Assembly (NCBI GenBank): GCA_017577485.1
Contig: PKRI01000034.1
Span: forward strand, 1-22,953
Length of the DNA stretch: 22,953 nt
Direction: 5' to 3'
From: Bacillota bacterium
Lineage (GTDB): Bacteria > Bacillota > Sulfobacillia > Thermaerobacterales > RSA17
Positions 7,691 through 16,050 of the stretch are shown here, piece by piece (the stretch's first letter is position 1; every line of letters starts with the position of its first letter). The translations under genes were made by a program, and so were the position numbers. Under the pieces are notes generated by a model. It saw only the letters and a program-made list of their open reading frames with translations. It was not told the DNA's origin and searched no databases.

Positions 7691-9116
7691 CGGCGGCTGC
7701 AACCTCGGCGGCGGCGTCGGCGGCCTTCCGGATCAACCGGAAGCCGCTCAGCACGGCCCAAATCCGCCCGTCGGGACCGGGCACGAACCGCACGGTGGCC
7801 AGGTCCCCGTGCTGCTCAAAGGCGAACAGGTGCTCCCCGATGCAGCGGGCCTTGACCTCGGCGCCCATCATCTGCAGGATCAGCCCGTCCCCGGCGGCGC
7901 GCACCGTCAGCACCACGCCCTCGGCCGAGGGGTAATGCCCCTCGTACATGGCCAGGGTCTCGGGCGGGCAGGGATGGTCCCGGTCCTCGAAACGGTTCGT
8001 GGCCAGCGGCAGTCCCAGGCGGCCGTTGAGGGCGGCCAGGGTGATGCGGGCCGCCGGCGTGATGATGAGGTTGCTGAGCACCACGGCGGTAAGGCCCCGC
8101 TCCGGGATGCAGGTGATCCAGGAGGCGGCGCCCTTCAGGTTGCCGCCGTGCTCCACCAGCGTCATGCCCTGGTACGGCGTGATCATCAGGCCGTAGGCGT
8201 ACCACATGTTGGGCCCGCAGGGGATGCGGGGCGTGGTCATGGCCCGGACGCTTTCGGGGCTCAGGATCCGCTCGCCGCCCACCGTGCCGCCGGTTCTGTA
8301 GATCTCCAGGTACCGCAGCATGTCATTGACCGTGGACTTCAGGAAGCCGGCGGCCACCATGGCGGGGGCCTCCCACCACCCGGGCGCGTGGATCAGTTCC
8401 GGCGGGTTGACGGCCATGTGGTACAGCTGCGTCACCCCGGCCTGCTGCTGGACCCACGCCGGGTCGAAGCCGCTGCGGGTCATGCCGGCAGGCTCCAGGA
8501 TGTTGGCCCTGACGTAGTCGGCGTAGGGCATGCCGGACACCCGCTCGATCACGGCGCCCAGCAGCGCGAAGCCGTCGTTGGAGTAACTGAACACCGTCCC
8601 CGGCGGGCCCAGGGGATCCCCGGCCTCTTCGGCGATGAAGTCCAGCAGGTCCTCGTAGGTGTCCAGGTACGGCAGTTGGGGCAGCCGCTCGGGCAGCAGG
8701 AAGCGGGAGAGGTTGGGGTCCGCCTCCAGGGATCGCTTCAGCGAGCCGTACAGCGAGACCAGCGGCGGCAGCCCCGACGTGTTGCTGAGCAGGTGCTCCA
8801 GGGTGACGGCCTGGGCGTGGGCGGCGTCCCGCAGCCGGAACTCCGGCAGGTACTTGACCACCGGATCGCTGACCTTCAGCAGGCCCCGCTCCTGCAGCTG
8901 CATGACCGCAACAGCGGTGAAGGACTTGGTCACCGACGCGATGGGGTAGATGGTGTCGGCATCGGCCGGCTCCCGCCGTTCGGCGTCGCGCCAGCCGAAA
9001 CCCCGCACGTAGATGGGCTCGCCATGCTCGGCCATGCCCAGCGACAGGCCCGGCGTCCTGACCTTCTCCATCAGGTCCTGGGTGTAGGAGGCGACGGCGT
9101 CGGTCCAACGGGCCAT
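7683..9116 (-). CDS. Serine hydrolase of the beta-lactamase (class C / penicillin-binding protein-like) family
   Basis: A 477-residue serine hydrolase of the beta-lactamase/DD-peptidase/esterase superfamily. The catalytic triad motifs are all present: Ser61-Val-Thr-Lys64 (IASVTKSFTA), Tyr178-Ser-Asn180 (FSYSNDGFALLG) and His323-Gly-Gly325 (VEHGGNLKG). A C-terminal beta-rich domain (about 385-470) resembles the lipocalin-like tail of D-aminopeptidases and related esterases. There is no signal peptide, so it is probably cytoplasmic, which argues against a cell-wall or antibiotic-resistance role. AAGGAGGG precedes the ATG at 9116. It sits between a peptide permease and an amino-acid enzyme, so hydrolysis of an imported peptide or modified peptide is a reasonable inference. 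The actual substrate is unknown. Confidence 0.88.
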   Translation of the reverse strand: MARWTDAVASYTQDLMEKVRTPGLSLGMAEHGEPIYVRGFGWRDAERREPADADTIYPIASVTKSFTAVAVMQLQERGLLKVSDPVVKYLPEFRLRDAAHAQAVTLEHLLSNTSGLPPLVSLYGSLKRSLEADPNLSRFLLPERLPQLPYLDTYEDLLDFIAEEAGDPLGPPGTVFSYSNDGFALLGAVIERVSGMPYADYVRANILEPAGMTRSGFDPAWVQQQAGVTQLYHMAVNPPELIHAPGWWEAPAMVAAGFLKSTVNDMLRYLEIYRTGGTVGGERILSPESVRAMTTPRIPCGPNMWYAYGLMITPYQGMTLVEHGGNLKGAASWITCIPERGLTAVVLSNLIITPAARITLAALNGRLGLPLATNRFEDRDHPCPPETLAMYEGHYPSAEGVVLTVRAAGDGLILQMMGAEVKARCIGEHLFAFEQHGDLATVRFVPGPDGRIWAVLSGFRLIRKAADAAAEVAAADA

Positions 9117-9129
9117 GCAACGCCCTCCT

Positions 9130-9180
9130 TCAAATCTGGTCTTGCCGGTCTCTCAAATCTGGTCTTGCCGGTCTTGCCGG
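9130..9180. repeat. 23-bp tandem repeat between dppC and the hydrolase gene
   Basis: The unit TCAAATCTGGTCTTGCCGGT(CT) occurs at 9130-9151 and 9153-9174. CTTGCCGG is repeated once more at 9173-9180, and the related CTGCCGGTCT follows. The repeat fills most of the 73-bp gap and ends just before the Shine-Dalgarno of the hydrolase. It probably arose by slippage; a role in mRNA processing is possible but unsupported. Confidence 0.75.
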
Positions 9181-9189
9181 CTGCCGGTC

Positions 9190-10076
9190 TCACCGGCGGG
9201 TCCTGGGGTCCAGCACGTCGCGGAGCCCGTCGCCCAGCAGGTTGAAGCCCAGCACCGCCAGGGCGATGGCCGCGCCGGGCGCCGCCGCCAGCCACCAGGC
9301 GTTGTAGATGAACACCTGGGCCTCGGCCACCATGGTCCCCCACACGGGGTCCGGCGGCTGGGCGCCCATGCCCAGGTAACTGAGGGCCGCCGTGGCCTGG
9401 ATGGCGCCGGCCAGCCCCATGGTCCCCACCACCAGCACCGGTGCGACGATGTTGGGCATGATATGGCGCAGCATAATGCGGCGGGAACCGGCGCCCATGG
9501 CCCGCGCCGCCTCCACGTACTCCTGCTCGGCGGCCGCCAGCACCTGCCCCCGCACCAGGCGCGCGTACGTGGGGATCCCCGCCAGGCCCACGGCGATCAT
9601 CACGTTCTGCAGGCCGGGTCCCAGCACCGCCACGATGACCACTGCCAGCAGCAGGCCCGGGACCGCCATGAGGATCTCGAGGATGCGCTGGACCACCAGG
9701 TCGAACCGCCCCCGGACGTAGCCCGACAGCAGGCCGATCAGCGTGCCCGCCGCCAGGGCGATGGCCTCGGCGGTGACGGCGGCCAGCAGGCTGGTGCCCG
9801 CCCCGTGCAGGATCCGGGAGAACACGTCGCGGCCGAACTGGTCGGTGCCGGCCCAGTGCTGGGCGCTGGGCTTCTGGAACCGGGCGCTCAGGTCCATGGC
9901 CAGGGGGTCGTGGGGCGCCAGGTACGGGCCCAGCAGGGCCATCAGCACGAAGAGGCCCACCAGAACGCCGCCCAGGGCCAGCGACATGCTGCCGCCCAGC
10001 AGGCGGTACAGCCGGCCGCGCCGGCGGGCGCCGGGCCGGGTCCAGGCGGTGTCTCCGGCCAGGGAAGCGCTGCGGC

Positions 10077-10080
<4 letters not shown>
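9190..10080 (-). CDS. dppC: ABC transporter permease, DppC/OppC type
   Basis: A 296-residue inner-membrane permease for peptides, nickel or similar ligands. The N-terminal cytoplasmic tail is followed by a first membrane segment (about 32-52) and then the conserved APHDPLAMDLSARFQKPSAQ and HWAGTDQFGRDVFSRILHGA blocks, which are diagnostic of DppC. The EAA loop, which contacts the ATPase, is seen as EYVEAARAMGAGSRRIMLRH followed by IMPN. The C-terminus (NLLGDGLRDVLDPRTRR) is typical. The ATG at 10080 overlaps the dppB stop as ATGA, so the two permeases are translationally coupled. No ATPase gene lies in this operon, so the energising subunits must be encoded elsewhere. Confidence 0.95.
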
Positions 10081-11000
<920 letters not shown>

Positions 11001-11116
11001 GGACTCCCCTCTCCCGGCTCTGCCCGTTTCGGTGACTTCAGGCGATGTTTCGGAGCGACGTTCCCGGCTGCACGGCTTCCGCGTCGACTATGCGTTCACG
11101 GCGCGACGCACGCCGA

Positions 11117-12793
11117 TCACGGCGCCACGTACGCGTCGTGGAACAGGGGCCCGCCCAGGGCGTCGAACTTGATTCCCTGCACCTCGGCCCTGGTCACCAG
11201 GGGCACAGTGGCCGTATACATCGGCACCAGGGCCAGATCCTTGAGCAGCACCTCCTGGGCCTGCCGGTAGAGCGCAGCCCGCCGGGCGTCGTCGGCCTCG
11301 CTCTGGGCCCGGGCCAGCAGGTCAAGCAGGTCCGGGTTGTTGTAAAGGCCCACGCCCCAACCGAGGCCGACGATGCTGTTGAGGATGTTGGGCGCCGGCC
11401 AGCCCTGGTCCAGCATCTCCAGGTCCAGGTCGCCGGTGGGCGCCTGGCTCACGTAGGTGGCCACGTCCAGGAGGGTGATCTCCACGTCGAAGCCCACCTG
11501 CTCCAGCTGGTTCTGGATGATCTGGGCCATCTGCGGCGCGCTGCCCATGTTCAGGCTCCAGAAGTTGATGGCCAGGGGCCGGCCGTCCTTCTGCCGGACA
11601 CCGCCGGGGCCCATGGTCCAACCCGCCTCGTCCAGCAGCCGCGCCGCCGCCTCCGGGTCGTAGTCGGGCACCAGGGAACCCAGGCTGGGGTCGTAGCCGA
11701 ACACCCCGGTGGGCAGGGGCGTCTTGTTGCGGGTGGCGTAGCCGTAGAGGACCGTGTCGACGATGGTGTCCATGTCGACGGCGTGGGCCACCGCCTGCCG
11801 GACGCGGATGTCGTCGAAGGGCGGCTTGAAGGTGTTGACCCCGCCGTCCTCCGCCGGCACCATGCCGAAGCTCAGGTAGGCGATGCTGATGCCGCCCAGC
11901 CCGCGCAGGACCCGGAAGTTCGGGTCGTTCTCGAACAGCACCGCCTGCTCCGCGGGCAGCCCGGTGATCATGTTGATCTCGCCGCTGCGCAGGCCCGCCA
12001 GCTGGGTCTCCACCTGCGGGATCTCCCGGAAGATCAACTGGTCAAGATGGGGCGGCCCCTGGTTCTCCACGTCGGAGCGGGAGGTCCTGTACAGGGGGTT
12101 GGGCTCCAGGACGATCCGCTCACCGGTGACCCATTCCTTGAGGACGAAGGGACCCGACCCCACCGGCTTGCGGCCGAAATCGTCCCCGTACTCCTCCACG
12201 GCCGCCGGGTCCACGATGCCGAAGTACTCGGTAGACAGGATGTCCAGCAGCAGCGCGAAGGGCTCGGCCAGGATGAAGCGCACGGTGTGGTCGTCGACCT
12301 TCTCCACCGCCTGGACGGGCCCCAGGAAGGCGGCGGCGGGCACCTCCGGCGACATCATGCGCTGGAAAGAGAAGACCACCGCGTCGGCGTTGACCGGGTT
12401 GCCGCTGGAGAAGACGCGGTCCTGCCGCAGGTAGAAGGTCCAGGCGAGGCCGTCGTCGGACACCTCCCAGCGTTCCGCCAGGTCGCCTTCGAAACCGCCG
12501 CCGGGGCTGCGGCGCACCAGCGTGTCGAAGATCAGGCGGAAGACCTCATGAGCCGGGCCGGCGATGGTCCGGGCCGGATCCAGGCTGTCGACACCGCCGG
12601 TCCGGCCGATGACCAGGGTGCCGCCCTTTTCCTCGCCGCTCCCCGGGGCCGGCGCGGGGCCTGCCGAAGAGCCGTCCTGGCTGCCGCTGTCCCCGCCGCC
12701 GGTGCCGGATCCACCGCCGCAGGCCGCCAGGGCCAGCAGCGCCAGGACCAGCAGCAGGGCAGCCGCACCTCGGGTCCTCAGGAATGCGCGCAT
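11117..12793 (-). CDS. ABC transporter substrate-binding lipoprotein, family 5 (peptide/nickel type)
   Basis: A 558-residue extracellular lipoprotein that captures ligand for the DppBC-like permease. The N-terminus is a lipoprotein signal (positively charged MRAFLRTRGA, hydrophobic core, lipobox L-A-A-Cys25). A Gly/Ser/Pro linker tethers the protein (about 26-55). The SBP family 5 domain then starts GGTLVIGRTGGVDSLDPART and contains LAERWEVSDDGLAWTFYLR and DAVVFSFQRMMSPEV. The ATG at 12793 was chosen because it begins the signal peptide and GGGAGGG lies 7 bases before it; an in-frame start at 12832 adds 13 non-signal residues. Family 5 members bind oligopeptides, nickel chelates, sugars or opines, so the ligand cannot be named from sequence alone. 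It is the first gene of the operon. Confidence 0.94.
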   Translation of the reverse strand: MRAFLRTRGAAALLLVLALLALAACGGGSGTGGGDSGSQDGSSAGPAPAPGSGEEKGGTLVIGRTGGVDSLDPARTIAGPAHEVFRLIFDTLVRRSPGGGFEGDLAERWEVSDDGLAWTFYLRQDRVFSSGNPVNADAVVFSFQRMMSPEVPAAAFLGPVQAVEKVDDHTVRFILAEPFALLLDILSTEYFGIVDPAAVEEYGDDFGRKPVGSGPFVLKEWVTGERIVLEPNPLYRTSRSDVENQGPPHLDQLIFREIPQVETQLAGLRSGEINMITGLPAEQAVLFENDPNFRVLRGLGGISIAYLSFGMVPAEDGGVNTFKPPFDDIRVRQAVAHAVDMDTIVDTVLYGYATRNKTPLPTGVFGYDPSLGSLVPDYDPEAAARLLDEAGWTMGPGGVRQKDGRPLAINFWSLNMGSAPQMAQIIQNQLEQVGFDVEITLLDVATYVSQAPTGDLDLEMLDQGWPAPNILNSIVGLGWGVGLYNNPDLLDLLARAQSEADDARRAALYRQAQEVLLKDLALVPMYTATVPLVTRAEVQGIKFDALGGPLFHDAYVAP

Positions 12794-12863
12794 TTCGATC
12801 CCTCCCACCCCATCGGGTGATGTTTTTCGCAACCCACGCCGGCCGCAGCGACGTCGTGGGCAC

Positions 12864-12898
12864 CCGATTGGTGACTAATGTATGATATGTTAGATAGC
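12864..12898. promoter_or_regulatory. AT-rich divergent promoter/operator region with an imperfect palindrome
   Basis: This is the most AT-rich stretch for several kilobases and lies between the transporter operon and the divergent GntR gene. CTAATGTA-TGA-TATGTTAG (12875-12893) is a 19-bp imperfect palindrome, with 6 of 8 positions symmetric per arm. That is the right size for a GntR-family dimer. A possible plus-strand promoter is TTGGTG (12868-12873), 17 bp, TAGATA (12891-12896), which would overlap the palindrome. Both the operator and the promoter are inferences from position and symmetry. Confidence 0.45.
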
Positions 12899-12903
12899 AG
12901 CGC

Positions 12904-12921
12904 AAGGAGGTCCTGGCCCTG
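12904..12921 (+). promoter_or_regulatory. Strong Shine-Dalgarno pointing to a CTG start for the GntR regulator
   Basis: AAGGAGG at 12904-12910 is a near-ideal ribosome binding site, but the first GTG of the regulator (12946) is 35 bases further on. A CTG at 12919-12921 is in frame, has an 8-base spacer, and would add MPLPEDAGP before the annotated start. Either a rare CTG initiation or a poorly served GTG is used. Confidence 0.4.
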
Positions 12922-12945
12922 CCCCTGCCTGAGGACGCAGGTCCC

Positions 12946-13593
12946 GTGGAGCGGCGGCTGCTGCGGGAGCAGGTGTACGCCACGCTGCGGGACTGGATCA
13001 TCCAAGGAATCCTGCAACCCGGCGAGCAGCTTCGGGACCACGAGTTGGCCCGCAAGCTCCAGGTGAGCCGCACCCCGGTGCGCGAGGCGCTGCGCCGGTT
13101 GGAGGACGAGGGCCTGGTGCAGACCTCAGCCCAGCGCTGGACCCGGGTGGCCCCCCTGGACCCCGGCGAGGCCCAGCGCCTCTACCCCATCGTCTGGACC
13201 CTGGAAGCGCTGGCGGTGCGGCTGGCCTTCCCCCACCTGACCCCCGGCGACCTGGAGGCCATGGCCCAGGCCAACCAGCGCCTGGCCGAGGCCCTGGCCC
13301 AGGGCGACGCCGTGGCGGCTTCGGCGGCCGACCGCGACTTTCACCAGGTTTTGGTGGAGCGCGCCCGGAACCCCGAACTGGCCGCCATCCTCGAGAGCCT
13401 CAAGCTCAAGCTGCTCCGCCTGGAGACCACCTACTTCGGCAGCAGCCTGGCTGGTGAGAAGTCGGTAGCCGAGCACGAGGCCATCCTGGCGGCCCTTACC
13501 CGCCGGGATGCCGCCGCCGCCGAGCAGGCGGTGGTGGCCAACTGGCAGAACAGCCTCCAGCGCATGACGGCCCAGCCTGTCCGCAGGCGGTGA
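12946..13593 (+). CDS. GntR-family transcriptional regulator, FCD (FadR) subfamily
   Basis: A 215-residue ligand-responsive DNA-binding protein. The N-terminal winged HTH (about 5-70) shows the GntR pattern: LREQVYATLRDWIIQGILQP, GEQLRDHELARKLQVSRTPV and REALRRLEDEGLV. The helical FCD ligand domain (about 75-205) carries metal/ligand residues in ADRDFHQVLV and in AEHEAILAAL. FCD regulators usually respond to carboxylates, amino acids or sugar acids and are often repressors of the adjacent operon. Its divergent placement next to the peptide transporter operon, with a palindrome in the shared gap, suggests it controls that operon. The start is uncertain: GTG 12946 is given, but a CTG at 12919 has a far better ribosome binding site. 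Confidence 0.9.
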   Translation: MERRLLREQVYATLRDWIIQGILQPGEQLRDHELARKLQVSRTPVREALRRLEDEGLVQTSAQRWTRVAPLDPGEAQRLYPIVWTLEALAVRLAFPHLTPGDLEAMAQANQRLAEALAQGDAVAASAADRDFHQVLVERARNPELAAILESLKLKLLRLETTYFGSSLAGEKSVAEHEAILAALTRRDAAAAEQAVVANWQNSLQRMTAQPVRRR

Positions 13594-13600
13594 CCTCCGC

Positions 13601-13618
13601 GGGTGGCGCGCACCACCC
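13601..13618 (+). terminator. Short inverted repeat after the GntR gene
   Basis: GGGTGG and CCACCC flank a 6-base loop, 7 bases after the regulator stop. The stem is short and no U-tract follows, so this is at best a weak or factor-assisted termination site. Confidence 0.25.
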
Positions 13619-13690
13619 CACCCTCGTGACAGGAATTTCCGCCGCCCACCCGGAACCGGTCCTGCACATGGTTTGGAAGGGGTTGGAGGC

Positions 13691-14476
13691 ATGGTCAGCG
13701 CTGCCGCCATGGCGGGCATGGCCGTCACGGCGCTGCTGTCGTTCCTGCTGCCGGTGACGCTGATGGTCCATTTTCGCCGCCGGCACGGCGCCTCGATGCG
13801 GGCGGTGGTGGTGGGCGCCGCCGTGTTCGTCATCTTCCAGTTCATTGCCCGGGGATGGCTGCTGGGCTACCTGGACGGACAGGCCTGGTACCGGTCCCTG
13901 ATGGCCAGCACGGTGGTCATGACCCTGTGGCTGTCGCTGTCGGCCGGGATCTTCGAAGAGGTGGGCCGGTACCTGGCCTTCAGCTGGCCGCTGGAGGGCA
14001 TGTGGGACCGCAAGCACGGCATCGCCTACGGCCTTGGGCACGGCGGGATCGAGGCGATGTTCTTCGCAGGCCTGCCGGCGGTCAACAACCTGATGCTGAG
14101 CCTCGCCATCAACTCGGGCACCTTCGACACGCTGGTGGCCCCGCAGATGGGTGCGGGGGCAGAACTGATCAAGACCCAACTGCTGTCGACGCCCCCGGCC
14201 CTGTTCCTGCTGGCCGGCGTCGAGCGCGCCTGCGCCCTGGCCATCCAGGTGGCCCTGTCGCTGCTGGTGCTGGCGGCGGTCCGCGGCGGCCGGCCGGTGC
14301 TGGTGGTCTATGCCGTCCTGCTGCACGGCCTGGTCAATTTCGTGGCCCTGCTCCTGGCGCCGGTGAACATGTACCTGGCCCAGGCGTGGGTGCTGGCGGC
14401 GGCCGTGGCGGCGTGGCGGTACATCCGCCGCTGGCGCGACGAGCCGGCCGGTGCGGGGTCGACGCCCGCGGCGTAG
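13691..14476 (+). CDS. YhfC-family putative intramembrane glutamic/metalloprotease (CPBP-like)
   Basis: A 261-residue polytopic membrane protein with about seven hydrophobic segments. It matches the YhfC family. The candidate active-site residues follow the CPBP/Rce1 protease layout: E89-E90-x-x-R93 in AGIFEEVGRYLAF, H117 and E121 in YGLGHGGIEAMFF, and H212-x-x-x-N216 in LLHGLVNFVAL. Related enzymes process membrane-bound or prenylated peptides or act in bacteriocin immunity, but the substrate of YhfC proteins is unknown. The ATG at 13691 was chosen because GGAAGGGG lies 7 bases before it; a TTG at 13673 is an alternative. It precedes another small membrane-protein gene by 120 bp on the same strand. 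Confidence 0.82.
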   Translation: MVSAAAMAGMAVTALLSFLLPVTLMVHFRRRHGASMRAVVVGAAVFVIFQFIARGWLLGYLDGQAWYRSLMASTVVMTLWLSLSAGIFEEVGRYLAFSWPLEGMWDRKHGIAYGLGHGGIEAMFFAGLPAVNNLMLSLAINSGTFDTLVAPQMGAGAELIKTQLLSTPPALFLLAGVERACALAIQVALSLLVLAAVRGGRPVLVVYAVLLHGLVNFVALLLAPVNMYLAQAWVLAAAVAAWRYIRRWRDEPAGAGSTPAA

Positions 14477-14596
14477 CGCACCAGAGCCCCGCAAGGCCTT
14501 GGAAAGTCTAATTCCCGCCCTTTCGCCGCAGGATAAGGGACGGAGCGCCCGCCCTGCCGGGGCTCCCCCCTGTTCCCGCGGTGAGAGGGTGGTTGG

Positions 14597-15034
14597 ATGG
14601 AAGTCCGCAGCCGGGTAAGCCAGGCCCAGACCCTGGCGGCGGGGGCGGCCGCGTGGCTGGCCCTCAACGCCTTCGTTTACATCGCCGCGCCGCTGCTGGG
14701 GCTTTCCATGGGCCCGGTGGCCTCGTTCTTCGGCGGCCTGCTGCTGCCCGCATCAGCTTCGCCGGCCCAGGCGTGGGCGGGCCGCGTCGTCCTGCTGCTG
14801 GCCGCCCTGGGCTGGAGCTTGCTGTACCGGGTCGTGGGGCCCCACCTGCCCGGGCCGGCCTGGGTCCGGGGCGTGCTGTACGGCGCCTTCATCTGGCTGG
14901 CCAGCGTGCTGGTCCTGCCGCTGATCGGGTTCCGGCTGGGCGGGGCGGCGGCCCTGGCGCTGTCGGCCCTGGCCCACGGTGTGTTCGGGGTCACGCTGGC
15001 AGCCATCTCCGAGGTCCAGGCGCAGCGCGCGTAG
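14597..15034 (+). CDS. Small multi-pass membrane protein of unknown function
   Basis: A 145-residue hydrophobic protein. Four membrane helices are apparent at about 14-36, 62-82, 92-112 and 118-138. A weakly conserved pattern is visible: N24 near VYIAAPLLG, YGAFIWLASVLVLPLIGF in helix three, and LAHGVFGVTLAA in helix four. The alternation resembles DUF6789-like integral membrane proteins, but I cannot assign a family with confidence. The ATG at 14597 is preceded by GAGAGGGTGG. It lies on the same strand as the upstream YhfC-like protease and may be co-transcribed; a functional link is speculation. Confidence 0.75.
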   Translation: MEVRSRVSQAQTLAAGAAAWLALNAFVYIAAPLLGLSMGPVASFFGGLLLPASASPAQAWAGRVVLLLAALGWSLLYRVVGPHLPGPAWVRGVLYGAFIWLASVLVLPLIGFRLGGAAALALSALAHGVFGVTLAAISEVQAQRA

Positions 15035-15064
15035 GGGAGCGCGGCCCGGGCCGGGGTCACCGCC

Positions 15065-15715
15065 TCAGTGCTCCCCGGGGGCCTGTTCCTTCGCCTCTTC
15101 CTGGATCCGCCGGAAGGCGGCCAGCATCTGCGGGTACGGGTGCGCGCCGACAATGCGCCAGCGGCCGTTGACGATGAAGGTGGGCACGCCGGTCACGCCG
15201 GCGGCGGCGGCCTGCTGGGCCGACCACTGCAGCCGTTCCTCGTAAACGGGGTCGGACAGGGCGGCCAGCGCCGCCTCGGGATCGAGCCCGGACCGGCGGG
15301 CCACCTCCCGCAGCACGTCCGGGTCGGCCAGGTTGCGCCCCTCCACGAAGTTCATCCGGAAGCATTCCCGGTGCACGGCGTCCCCGCGGCCCTGGTCCCG
15401 GGCGTACTCGGCCAGCAGGTGGGCGGCCCGGGTGTTGTAGAGCACCAGCGGGGGTTCCATGGGCAGGCCCAGTTCCGCAGCGCGGGCCTTGAGGTCCTGG
15501 TGCACACAGCGGATGGTCGCCTCGGGCTGCCGGAACAGGTCCGTCAGGGGCCTACCCTGGGCCGGCGTGCCCGGGTGGAGTTCGAAGGGCAGCCAGGTGA
15601 CCTCCAGTTCCAGCCCGGCCTCCCGGCGGAGCCGGTCCACCAGCCCGGCGCCCAGATAGCAGTAGGGGCAGACGTAGTCCGAGAAGATGGCCACCTGCAG
15701 GGCCGCTGCGGTCAC
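15065..15715 (-). CDS. DsbA-family oxidoreductase, FrnE/polyketide-isomerase-like
   Basis: A 216-residue cytoplasmic thioredoxin-fold protein with the alpha-helical DsbA insertion. The redox motif is C16-P-Y-C19 in SDYVCPYCYLG. The region EVTWLPFELHPGTPAQG is the FrnE signature. The cis-proline loop is GVTGVPTFIVNGRW with Pro178. FrnE proteins are disulfide or mixed-thiol oxidoreductases implicated in oxidative stress tolerance and in some 2-hydroxychromene-2-carboxylate isomerase-like reactions. No signal peptide is present. The GTG at 15715 follows AAGGGGAG by 7 bases. It is convergent with the small membrane protein gene (30 bp apart). Confidence 0.92.
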   Translation of the reverse strand: MTAAALQVAIFSDYVCPYCYLGAGLVDRLRREAGLELEVTWLPFELHPGTPAQGRPLTDLFRQPEATIRCVHQDLKARAAELGLPMEPPLVLYNTRAAHLLAEYARDQGRGDAVHRECFRMNFVEGRNLADPDVLREVARRSGLDPEAALAALSDPVYEERLQWSAQQAAAAGVTGVPTFIVNGRWRIVGAHPYPQMLAAFRRIQEEAKEQAPGEH

Positions 15716-16050
15716 GGCAGACTCCCCTTTCCTGGGCCGCAGTCATCTCCTGGTTCGTGATCAGTTTCCCCCGTGGTTTGACCCCGGCGGCGCCGCACCT
15801 GCCGCCCGGGCACCGGGACCCGCGGGACCTGCAGCACCCGCCGGGACCCGCGGGACCCGCAGCACCCGCCGGGCCCCGCGAGACCCACGGGATGGACCGG
15901 GAGGCTTCGCCCTCGGCCGGGCCAATGTAATCAAATGAATTCTTCACGACATTGCGGCGACGCACGGGGCCGGGACGGAACCCGCCCGTTTGCGGGCCCT
16001 CCGTACGGGGCCCCGGGACCGGGCTGCGGGCCCGGAGGGGAGAAGCGTCG
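15716..16050. other. 335-bp divergent spacer between the frnE-like and hydrolase genes
   Basis: This gap holds no supported gene. It contains the 28-bp tandem repeat at 15813-15891 and then an AT-rich island at about 15923-15955 (AATGTAATCAAATGAATTC). The island is the likeliest place for a promoter of the alpha/beta hydrolase, but no convincing -35/-10 pair at proper spacing could be fixed. Open frames through this gap are high-GC artefacts. Confidence 0.5.
15813..15891. repeat. 28-bp tandem repeat, 2.8 copies, intergenic
   Basis: Units at 15813-15840 and 15841-15868 differ at one base (CTGCAG versus CCGCAG). A degenerate third runs to about 15891. Each unit contains the palindrome GGGACCCGCGGGACC and ends GCAGCACCCG. 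The GGGACC spacing is regular, so the block may fold or bind a protein, but simple expansion is the plainest explanation. Confidence 0.8.

Noticed and set aside
7683..9116. Calling the serine hydrolase an antibiotic-resistance beta-lactamase
   Set aside because: It lacks a signal peptide and is embedded in a peptide-uptake operon. The SxxK, YxN and HxG motifs are shared with esterases and D-aminopeptidases.
11045..12820. 591-codon plus-strand open frame over the substrate-binding protein
   Set aside because: It is antisense to a lipoprotein with signal peptide and family motifs. Composition is shadow-like and there is no ribosome binding site.
15813..15891. CRISPR-like array in the frnE/hydrolase gap
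   Set aside because: The units abut directly with no spacers and total under three copies; it is a simple tandem repeat.
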